64,000 nt of DNA from Streptomyces sp. NBC_01244 (GTDB lineage Bacteria > Actinomycetota > Actinomycetes > Streptomycetales > Streptomycetaceae): contig NZ_CP108488.1 in NCBI RefSeq assembly GCF_035987325.1, forward strand, positions 7,068,001-7,132,000, in the 5' to 3' direction. A model generated the notes under the pieces. The model saw nothing but the letters and a program-made list of their open reading frames with translations. It was not told the DNA's origin and made no database searches. A program made the translations under genes and the position numbers. Of this stretch, positions 40,542 to 48,077 are shown piece by piece. Every line of letters starts with the position of its first letter. Positions within the stretch are counted from its first letter, which is position 1.

Positions 40542-40931
40542 ATGAGCTCAAAGCGCAGCAAGAATCCAGCCCTGCCCGTACTTGACGACGCATTCCGACT
40601 CGCGTCGGTCAAGGACGCCGAAGAGTCCACCCGTGACTTGGCCGCGCGGCTGGCCACCACCGAGCTGCGCCGCGTTTCCCACCCGGGCCGGGTCACCTGG
40701 GAGCCCACCGATCAGGCCGAGCCCGTACCGGCCCCGCCGACCGTGGTCGACGGTGACGGGGACCTGTGGCTGCGGGACCGGGGCACAGGCACCTGGACCA
40801 TGCCCGAGTTCAACCCGAAGGAGTTCCCGGCCCGCTGTGGCGAGGTTCTGACGTGGAACCAGCTTGCCCGCGAGTTCGGCCCGCTGACCGCACTGGCCGA
40901 CGACCGCCGCATCGGCGGCGGCCGGCGCTGA
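40542..40931 (+). CDS. Hypothetical protein, 129 residues
   Basis: ATG 40542 has GGAGG ten bases upstream. The product runs ALPVLDDAFRLASVKDAEES, TRDLAARLATTELRRVSHPG, VVDGDGDLWLRDRGTGTWTM and WNQLAREFGPLTALADDRRI. It looks like a helical N-terminus followed by a short beta hairpin (DGDLWLRDRGTGTW). No family is known. The IS element starts 29 nt after its stop. Confidence 0.65.
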   Translation: MSSKRSKNPALPVLDDAFRLASVKDAEESTRDLAARLATTELRRVSHPGRVTWEPTDQAEPVPAPPTVVDGDGDLWLRDRGTGTWTMPEFNPKEFPARCGEVLTWNQLAREFGPLTALADDRRIGGGRR

Positions 40932-40959
40932 TGTCAACGGCCACTTAGTTCTCCCCGGA

Positions 40960-42964
40960 GTGTGAAGTCCCGCGAGAAGTTGGACACTCTGTACCAGACT
41001 GATGCTTGACGGTCTCACGAGATTTCTGAAGGTCTCGGCACATCCTGGACGGCCGTGACTCGTTGACTGTGTTGTGGCGGAATCACGTGATTCGGAACCA
41101 GTGGACGACCGGCACTGGATGGCCGAGCACCGGTACCGGGCGGTGCTGCAGATGTTGGACGGAGCCCCCGTCGCTGAAGTGGCCCGCCGGTTCGGAGTGT
41201 CACGGCAGACTGTGTACACCTGGGTCGAGCGGTACCACGCCGGAGGACTGGGCGGGCTGGTGGACAAGTCCCGCCGCCCGCACTCCTCGCCCCACCAGGT
41301 GGCTCCCGAGGTCGAGGCCCTGGTCTGCGAGCTACGCCGGACCCATCCACGCTGGGGAGCCCGACGCATCGCCTACGAGCTCGGTCAGCGCGGCCTGAAG
41401 CCGGTGCCCGGCCGGTCCACAGTGCACCGCATCCTGGCCCGCAACGGGCTGATCAACCACCAGGAACAAAATCACCGCCGCGTCTACAAGCGCTGGCAGC
41501 GAGATGCTCCGATGCAGCTGTGGCAGCTCGACCTGATGAGTGGTGTCTTCCTGGCCGGCGGCCGCGAGTGCAAGCTCGTCACCGGCATCGACGACCACTC
41601 CCGATTCATCGTCATCGCCAAAGTGGTCGCCCAGCCGTCCGGACGTGCGGTATGCACCGCGTTCGCCGAGGCCATGACCACCTACGGAGTGCCGTCGGAG
41701 GTGCTGACCGACAACGGCAAACAGTTCACAGGCCGCTTCACCAAGCCGTTCCCGGCCGAGGTGCTCTTCGAGCGGATCTGCCGGGAGAACGGCATCACCG
41801 CACGGTTAACCAAGCCCCGCTCACCCACCACGACCGGGAAGATCGAAAGGTTCCACAAGTCACTACGCCGTGAACTCCTGGACCATGTCGGTCCGTTCGC
41901 CGACCAGGGGACAGCACAGGCGGCAATCGATGCCTGGGTCCACGGCTACAACCACAAGCGCCCGCACCAGGCCCTGCAGATGGCCACCCCAGCCTCCGCG
42001 TTCCGCCCCGCCGACACCAAGAATCAGCAACGCGAGGTCCACCTGCCCGAGCCGCAGGACACGCGGACGTCCGCAGTGGCCGAGCTGCTGGCGCCACAGC
42101 TTCCCTCCCTGCTGCCATCACCGCGGCTGCCGGTCGACGAGTCCCACATCCGGGCCGTCCAGTTCGAAGCCACGATCTCGCCCATCGGCAGGCTCTGTCT
42201 GCCCAACAACCAGCAGATGAAATTCCCCGCCGCCCTGGGCGGGCGCACGGCCACCATCTGGGCCGACGAACGCAGCATCCACGTGTTCATCGACGGCGTC
42301 CTCGCCCGCACCCGACCCTCCAAGCTCACCGCAGCCGATCTGAAGGCATTGGTGCTGCGGGGCGGCAGCATCGCAGGGCCTGAGCCGGCGGCTCCCGCGC
42401 TGGTTGATGAGGCCAAGCCCGCTCTCGTGGTCGAGGTCGACCGCGTCATCGACAGGGACGGCGCCATCGGGCTCGGCGGCCAGAGAGTGAAGATCGCGCA
42501 CCATCTGGCCGGACAGCCTGCCACTCTGCGCTTCGAGAGCCAGCTGATGCACGTCATCGTCGACGGCCGCGTCATCAAGACCATGCCCGCGCCAATCCCA
42601 CCGGAGAAGCGACGGCAGATCAGCGGCGCCCGAAGCCCGCGCACGATGGTCATCCCACCCTCCGCACAGACTCTGCGGACCCGGCGCAAAGTGCCCCCAG
42701 ACGGCCGCGTGATGCTCGGCGGGCAGCGACTACGAATCGGCCGCACACACGCCGGGAAGACCGTGATGATCATCCTTGAGGACACCTGCTTCCGAGTCCT
42801 CGACGGTGACGTCGAGCTGTCCACTCACCCCCGAACGAGCGACAAGCCCATCACCGGCTTCAGAGCGCCCAACCGCGCCGAGCCGTAACAGCCGTCCAGT
42901 ATGTCCCGGTGACATCAAGCATGTCGTGGAGCCAACCTGTCCAAAATCTCATGGGACCTCACAC
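40960..42964 (+). mobile_element. IS481-like insertion sequence
   Basis: A 2005-bp element carries one transposase gene. Imperfect terminal inverted repeats of 27 nt lie at 40960-40986 (GTGTGAAGTCCC...TTGGACA) and 42938-42964 (same read in reverse, 22 of 27 matching). No clear target duplication is seen next to the ends. The right end abuts the truncated integrase gene. Confidence 0.85.
41074..42888 (+). CDS. IS481-like DDE transposase with long C-terminal extension
   Basis: This 604-residue transposase has an N-terminal helix-turn-helix (VAEVARRFGVSRQTVYTWVE, residues 33-52) and a DDE integrase core with D153 (LWQLDLMSG), D213 (VLTDNGKQF) and E258 (TTGKIERFHKSLRREL). The ending YNHKRPHQALQMATPASAF is typical of the family. 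About 270 further residues follow with three related beta-barrel-like units: ISPIGRLCLPNNQQMKFPAA, DRDGAIGLGGQRVKIAHHLA and PPDGRVMLGGQRLRIGRTHA. The usual IS481 transposase has some 300-400 residues, so the extension is notable. GTG 41074 is assigned as the start. Confidence 0.88.
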   Translation: MAESRDSEPVDDRHWMAEHRYRAVLQMLDGAPVAEVARRFGVSRQTVYTWVERYHAGGLGGLVDKSRRPHSSPHQVAPEVEALVCELRRTHPRWGARRIAYELGQRGLKPVPGRSTVHRILARNGLINHQEQNHRRVYKRWQRDAPMQLWQLDLMSGVFLAGGRECKLVTGIDDHSRFIVIAKVVAQPSGRAVCTAFAEAMTTYGVPSEVLTDNGKQFTGRFTKPFPAEVLFERICRENGITARLTKPRSPTTTGKIERFHKSLRRELLDHVGPFADQGTAQAAIDAWVHGYNHKRPHQALQMATPASAFRPADTKNQQREVHLPEPQDTRTSAVAELLAPQLPSLLPSPRLPVDESHIRAVQFEATISPIGRLCLPNNQQMKFPAALGGRTATIWADERSIHVFIDGVLARTRPSKLTAADLKALVLRGGSIAGPEPAAPALVDEAKPALVVEVDRVIDRDGAIGLGGQRVKIAHHLAGQPATLRFESQLMHVIVDGRVIKTMPAPIPPEKRRQISGARSPRTMVIPPSAQTLRTRRKVPPDGRVMLGGQRLRIGRTHAGKTVMIILEDTCFRVLDGDVELSTHPRTSDKPITGFRAPNRAEP

Positions 42965-42966
42965 CG

Positions 42967-43574
42967 TCACGCTGACCGCGCAGCCTTCTGGGATGACCGC
43001 GCCCCTGAAGCGCCCGTTACGGGTGGGTACGGGCGCTTGGCGAGCGGAGTGGCCGCGAGAGCCGGAGACAGCGCCAGAGCGCGGGCCTCGCGCCACACAT
43101 AGTGGTAGGCGGTGTAGCTGAGGATGCCGCCGCGTTCGCTGAAGAACAGCCGGCCGTCGTCGGCCGTACCGAACGTGGTGACGCTCTCGTGCCGGAGTGT
43201 CACCAGCTGCGGTGGGGGCGGCACCACGCGAGTCTCGCCGGGCGGGCGGTTCTTCAGTTCGCGTCCGTCGTGATAACGCCCAGTGTCGGTCCACGGCTTG
43301 CCTGCCTGCGGCAGGGTGCGGTGCACGATCAGCCGCCCCCAGCCGGTCCTCGGCAGGCGGCAGTCTGGCAGCGCCACCGCGATCGTCTCCTCCGGGCGCA
43401 GGCCCGCGCAGTACATGCCCGCGAACAGCCCGACCAGCCGGCGGCCACGGCCCGCCGGTATCCGCCGACATAGGAGATAGCGGTCAGCAGATCGCGGGCC
43501 TGGTGGGGGTTTGAGGTTCGCCGCTGGCGGCCAAATGGGTGGATCCCGCTGGAGAGTATCGGTCCTGCATTCAC
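42967..43574 (-). pseudogene. Tyrosine recombinase remnant
   Basis: The middle of a phage-type integrase is left. In one frame RDLLTAISYVGGYRR can be read; one base must be added to reach RRLVGLFAGMYCAGLRPEET, which holds the catalytic Arg (GLRPEE). It continues GILSYTAYHYVWREARALAL and ends at ATPLAKRPYP next to the IS. The HxxR and Tyr motifs are missing, as are the N-terminal SAM-like domain and proper start. It was once probably the recombinase of this or another inserted element. Confidence 0.75.
43008..43038. terminator. Hairpin between IS and integrase remnant
   Basis: Ten-base arms AAGCGCCCGT and ACGGGCGCTT surround an 11-nt loop beside the right IS end. It could act as a bidirectional terminator. 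There is no U-run. Confidence 0.4.
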
Positions 43575-43606
43575 CCTGGCCCGCGACCTCCTTCTAACGT
43601 GCCGCT

Positions 43607-44773
43607 GTGTCAATTTTGGAATCCCTTCCTGGTTACTCGGGCCGCAACAGCCCCGAGCGGGAGTCGGAGGTGCTGCTCAGCCTCGTGGCTTCCGGGTTGA
43701 GCAGCCTCTCGGGCTGGTGGGGGCAGGTCGATCGGCGCCGTCCGTACGACGACCGGCTGCAGCTTGGGCTGGATCGGCTTGCAGTGGCTTGTGCCCGGCA
43801 GGGGCTGGAGGCGCCAGTGGGGGTCGCGGATCTTGTCTGTTCGTGGTGCGCTGGGAGGCCGATGCGGGACTGGCCTCTCGTGTTCGATCCGGATGCCCAG
43901 GCCGACGGCGAGTTGCTACTGATCGATGGTGTCCCGAGTGAGTTCTGCCGGGAGTGGGTGCGTGCGACCCGTGACTTGGTGGCCGATGTTCATGAGAGCG
44001 CACTGGTAAATCACGTGAAGGACGTGGCCAGGGCGCTGGGCCGGCCCGAGTTGTACGCGCACTGGCGGATGCTGCTGACCGAGAAGTCGGTCTTGTCGGC
44101 CCCAGAGATGATTCGGCAGCGCAACCGGTTCCTTGACGTTCCGTCCTGGGCGGTGTGGCTCGACGAGTCGTACGAGCCAGTCCCTTCCGAAGGCACGGTT
44201 GATGGCTGGATCGCGGTGTGCCCGAGGTGCCGCCAGTGGATGTCGCGGGACGGTGGTGAAGGATGGGTGTGTCCGAGCTGGCGGTGTGCCGGGCACCGCT
44301 ACGGTTCCATTCCCAGCATGAGGGATGCGGAGGGGGCGTACCGCCTGCGGGGGGACCTCGTAGGCTATATCGCTCTGCCTGGCCAGGCAGAGCTGCGGCT
44401 CGCCGAGGGGCTGGCGGCGCGTGGGGCTCGGGTCGTGGTCTCGCCGGGGTACGACGCGCTGGACACTGTGGCGACCTGGCCGGGTGGCTTCGCGATCGGT
44501 GTGGACGTGAAGGACTGGAGGAATCCCTTCCTCCTCGCCCGGAAGATCAAGAAGTTTCCGGAGTGGTCCGGGAACCACCCGTACGCCTACGACAAGGGGT
44601 TCGTGGCGGTTCCGCAGGATCGGACGCGAGGCAGGCAGGAGTACTTGCGCATCCTGCGCAAGCACAGCACGGCTCTCCAGGCCCAACCTCACGTCCAGGC
44701 CATCACCATCGAGGACTTGATCCAGCAGTGCCCTGACCTCGGCGCATCTGGGGTGGTCACCTGTGGCCCGTGA
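43607..44773 (+). CDS. pPIWI_RE system REase-associated protein
   Basis: This 388-residue protein is the first gene of the PIWI-RE operon. Residues 1-190 are helical (LQLGLDRLAVACARQGLEAP). A zinc ribbon follows at about 205-230 (CPRCRQWMSRDGGEGWVCP and CAGH). The C-terminal part has a PD-(D/E)xK-like restriction fold: GQAELRLAEGLAARGARVVV, SPGYDALDTVATWPGG and AIGVDVKDWRNPFLLARKI, with D at about 284 and DxK near 300. Such a REase-fold protein is one of the three components of pPIWI_RE systems described computationally by Burroughs, Iyer and Aravind. It may cut DNA. The GTG start has no ribosome site; the next gene overlaps by 11 nt. Confidence 0.85.
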   Translation: MSILESLPGYSGRNSPERESEVLLSLVASGLSSLSGWWGQVDRRRPYDDRLQLGLDRLAVACARQGLEAPVGVADLVCSWCAGRPMRDWPLVFDPDAQADGELLLIDGVPSEFCREWVRATRDLVADVHESALVNHVKDVARALGRPELYAHWRMLLTEKSVLSAPEMIRQRNRFLDVPSWAVWLDESYEPVPSEGTVDGWIAVCPRCRQWMSRDGGEGWVCPSWRCAGHRYGSIPSMRDAEGAYRLRGDLVGYIALPGQAELRLAEGLAARGARVVVSPGYDALDTVATWPGGFAIGVDVKDWRNPFLLARKIKKFPEWSGNHPYAYDKGFVAVPQDRTRGRQEYLRILRKHSTALQAQPHVQAITIEDLIQQCPDLGASGVVTCGP

Positions 44774-47700
44774 TCGTTCCGAGTGGCGGCGGAAGCTGGT
44801 GAAGCGGCTGGGGAAGGCCGCGCAGGAAGCCGGTGCGAGCGAGGCAGAGCTGCGACGTGCGCTGACCGTGGAGTTCGGCCTGTACGCGCTATCGGTCTGG
44901 GCTCCTCAGGCTGCCGCTCGGGATGTGTGGGCTCTGCTGAAGGGGTTCGACTTCAGGCCTGGCGAGGGCGGCGCTCCGGCGATGAACAGTTCGGTGCGCT
45001 GGCTGATCGGGGAGCTCAAAAAGGATCAGGACTGGTACGAGGCCCTCGAAGCGTATGGGGAGTTTCCAGAGCATCTGCGGCTTTTCATCGTCAAGGATTC
45101 CGGTTGTCCGCCGGTGCAGCGTGAATTGTCCGACGGATGGGAGCGGCTCGCGGCGTACGCCGAGGCGCTGGCCCGTGCCCCAGAGCACAGGCGCGAGCCG
45201 GTACGGCTGGCGGAGCCGGAGACCACGTACACGTTCAGTGCGGATGGCACCCGGCACCGCGTGCGTCTTCCCAGGTGGCTCGTGCCCTCCCCATGCGCAG
45301 GCCACGCTGGCCTGCGCCGTCGACGGCAGATGAAGTTCAACTGGGCCTCCCTGCTGGCGACCGCCAGGAAGATGGACGCGGTGGATGCGGCAGCGGGACG
45401 CCACTGCAATTGGTACGGACGGATCCGGGACCTTCAGCTGCATCTTCGCGGGCCTCGTGGCCTTCGGCCGGCGCGACGGCTGCACATCGAGGACGTACTG
45501 CACCTGGTGGGTATGCCGGCGGTCGGCAAGACCACGTTGCTGACTGTGCTGGCCGTGTGGGCGGCCGGGCACCGGTACACGATGACGCTGGTGCTGGGCG
45601 ACGTGATCGCAATGCTGAACATGGTGGGCGACCTGAACCGCTATGCACCGGGCTCGGCGGCCCCGATCCTCGGCGCGTCGACGCGCGGTCAGCATCTGCG
45701 CCAGCTGCACCGGCCACCGGACCCGACGACGGTCGGAGTGGAGCTGCTGCGGGACGATCGGCTTCGTTGGGTGTCGACGGCCTGCCCGATGCAAGGGACG
45801 CTGCCGGACCTTACGGCCCCGTTGGCCCTGGGGGACGCGCCGTGCTTCGGGCGGCTGGAGCTTGTCCAGGATGACCAGGCCACGTCGAAGGAGAGGGCCA
45901 TTCGGGGACGGTGTGCGTGCCCGCTGTTCTACGCGTGCGGGCGGCACGAGGCGGCACGCGCGCTGGTCGATGCCCCGATCTGGGTGGCCACGGCACCGAG
46001 CCTGCTGCACTGCCGTGTGCCGGCGCAGTTGACCGACGAGTCGAAGCGGTACCTTGAGCTGGCTCACGAACGCAGTGACGTCTTCGCCTTCGACGAGGCG
46101 GATCGCGTGCAGATCCAGCTGGACGAGATCTTCAGCCCGTCCCAGACGCTGGCAGGCCCTGGCAAGGACGCGTACCTCGATGAGGTCCGTCCGCTGTTCG
46201 AGCAGCACAACCGGGCCAACCATGGCAAGCATCTCACGACCAGTTCGACGGTCCGCCAGTGGTCGATCTCGATCAACTCCGCCGGCATGCTCGTAGCCCG
46301 CCTCCGAGCCTTGCTGGGAGAGCATCGGCACGTGCGGGAATGGCTGCGCGAGGGCTACTTCAACGAGTGGCGATTGGGTGTGCAGCTTGCCGTCGAGATT
46401 TCCAGGCGGCCGCCGAAGGAGGCGGAGGGCGCCGAAGGGCGGCCGCGCTGGAAGGTCGACGAGGAGCTGTTCGCCCGGTGGCGGTCGGTTCTGCGTCAGT
46501 GGCTGACCGACCCTGGTGGGCTCTACCAGGGCAGCGACCCTAGGGTCGCTGCCCTGAGCGAGATCTCTGCTCGTGGATACGACGACACCGGCCACATCAC
46601 GCAGCAGCTGATGGACTGGCTGTGCCAGGACTGCGACGTCATCGTCGCCGACGGCGAGCCACGCCGTCGTCTGGCCATTCGTTTCCAGGTCGCCATGACG
46701 GTCGCCCTGTTGGCCAAGCAGCTTGACCACCTGACCCGGTACAGCTGGGAGGTGGAGAGCGAGACTGGCGCGGAAGGCATGTCCTCCAGCTTGGTGCACC
46801 GCCCGCCGGCCGAGTATCTGCCGCTGGTGCCCGAGAGCCCCATGGGGAACTTGCTGGGCTTCCAGTACCGGGAAGATGAGCACGCGCCTACTGACCAGTT
46901 GGGCACGCTCAGCTTCTTCCGCTGCAGTGGGATCGGCCGGTGGTTGCTGCTCAGCCTTCCGCATCTGTTCGGCGGCTTGGCTGACGGGCAGCCTCGCCCT
47001 GGGGTGCTGCTGCTGTCGGCGACCAGCTGGGCGGGGACCTCTCCGCGCTACGACGTCCAGGTGCCGGTGGCCGGCATTCTTACCTCCCACGCCGCCGAAG
47101 CCGTCCCCGTCGACCAGCGCATCGAGTGCTTCTACCTGCCCTCTATCAGCAAGGGTCCCGACGGCCGCTCCTACGAGCGCAAGGTCTCAGGAAAGCTCGG
47201 CGACAAACGCACCGCCGCCCTCTCCGACATCCTCGTCGACTTCTGCACGGCCCAGCCCGGCCCGCGCGGAGTGCGGCCCAGCACGCTTGAACGAATCAGG
47301 GACGACCTTGAACCCGGCCGTCACCGGCTGCTGCTCCTGGTAGGGAACTACCAGGAAGCGAAGCTGGCGCACCGCAAGCTGGTGGAACTGCGGCCCGAGT
47401 GGGCGGGCCAGATCATGCACATGGTTCCGGACGACGACCGGGGCACCCATCACTGGGACCACGGCTCGCTCGCCCGCAGCAGGGTGTCCACGCTCGCCAG
47501 CCACCAGGACGTCTGGATCCTGATCACGCCCATGCTTGCCATCGAGCGCGGCCACAACATCCTCAACGACGATCACGTCGCCGCGCTCGGCGCCGCCCTG
47601 TATCTGGTGCGCCCGCATCTGCATCCCGAGGACCTCGGCTACCACATCGAGTCCATGAACCGGTGGGGTGTGGAGGAAATCCGCAATGGGATGCCGTCCG

Positions 47701-48077
47701 CGGGCTTGCCGGACGCGACGCTGGGAGAGCGTGCAGAGATGTTTCAGCGCATCGCCCACCGCCGGTGGGCGGACCGGCTGGAAGAACCGGTGCGCTACGC
47801 CCTCACCGGAGCGCTTGAGCGGCGTGCGATGGACTGGACGAACATCCCTCCGCTCAACCAGATCGCCGGCCGCATGCTCCGTGGCGCGGCCCGGGCCCGG
47901 ATCTACTTCTGCGACGGAGCCTTCGCTCCGCGCAGCGATGACAGCATCCTCCTGGGCATGTACCGGGCTCTGGAGGAGGCGATGTCGGGGCCGCATGCCG
48001 AGATCGCCACCCCCCTCTACCTCCCGCTCAAGCACGGCCTGCACAACCTCTTGGAGCAATACCGTGGCGATGTATGA
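44763..48077 (+). CDS. pPIWI_RE-associated DinG/XPD-like helicase
   Basis: The 1104-residue product is a superfamily 2 helicase. Walker A: HLVGMPAVGKTTLLTVL (about residues 247-263). Motif II: DVFAFDEADRVQ, with DEAD at about 444-447. Between them four cysteines (C341, C384, C386, C392, in RCACPLFYACGRHEAA) match the iron-sulphur cluster of DinG/XPD helicases. Near the end LNQIAGRMLRGAARARIYF is motif VI. An additional N-terminal region of some 220 residues probably includes the pPIWI_RE-associated Z-type domain. It would unwind DNA or DNA-RNA hybrids for the PIWI-RE protein. It overlaps both flanking genes. Confidence 0.88.
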   Translation: MARDRSEWRRKLVKRLGKAAQEAGASEAELRRALTVEFGLYALSVWAPQAAARDVWALLKGFDFRPGEGGAPAMNSSVRWLIGELKKDQDWYEALEAYGEFPEHLRLFIVKDSGCPPVQRELSDGWERLAAYAEALARAPEHRREPVRLAEPETTYTFSADGTRHRVRLPRWLVPSPCAGHAGLRRRRQMKFNWASLLATARKMDAVDAAAGRHCNWYGRIRDLQLHLRGPRGLRPARRLHIEDVLHLVGMPAVGKTTLLTVLAVWAAGHRYTMTLVLGDVIAMLNMVGDLNRYAPGSAAPILGASTRGQHLRQLHRPPDPTTVGVELLRDDRLRWVSTACPMQGTLPDLTAPLALGDAPCFGRLELVQDDQATSKERAIRGRCACPLFYACGRHEAARALVDAPIWVATAPSLLHCRVPAQLTDESKRYLELAHERSDVFAFDEADRVQIQLDEIFSPSQTLAGPGKDAYLDEVRPLFEQHNRANHGKHLTTSSTVRQWSISINSAGMLVARLRALLGEHRHVREWLREGYFNEWRLGVQLAVEISRRPPKEAEGAEGRPRWKVDEELFARWRSVLRQWLTDPGGLYQGSDPRVAALSEISARGYDDTGHITQQLMDWLCQDCDVIVADGEPRRRLAIRFQVAMTVALLAKQLDHLTRYSWEVESETGAEGMSSSLVHRPPAEYLPLVPESPMGNLLGFQYREDEHAPTDQLGTLSFFRCSGIGRWLLLSLPHLFGGLADGQPRPGVLLLSATSWAGTSPRYDVQVPVAGILTSHAAEAVPVDQRIECFYLPSISKGPDGRSYERKVSGKLGDKRTAALSDILVDFCTAQPGPRGVRPSTLERIRDDLEPGRHRLLLLVGNYQEAKLAHRKLVELRPEWAGQIMHMVPDDDRGTHHWDHGSLARSRVSTLASHQDVWILITPMLAIERGHNILNDDHVAALGAALYLVRPHLHPEDLGYHIESMNRWGVEEIRNGMPSAGLPDATLGERAEMFQRIAHRRWADRLEEPVRYALTGALERRAMDWTNIPPLNQIAGRMLRGAARARIYFCDGAFAPRSDDSILLGMYRALEEAMSGPHAEIATPLYLPLKHGLHNLLEQYRGDV

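Noticed and set aside
40960..42964. The IS as the cause of the 226-bp repeats
   Set aside because: The IS has its own inverted repeats well inside the island, and target duplications of this family are only a few bases.
44889..47090. 733-codon minus-strand frame inside the helicase gene
   Set aside because: It is a shadow frame; the plus-strand frame contains all helicase motifs.
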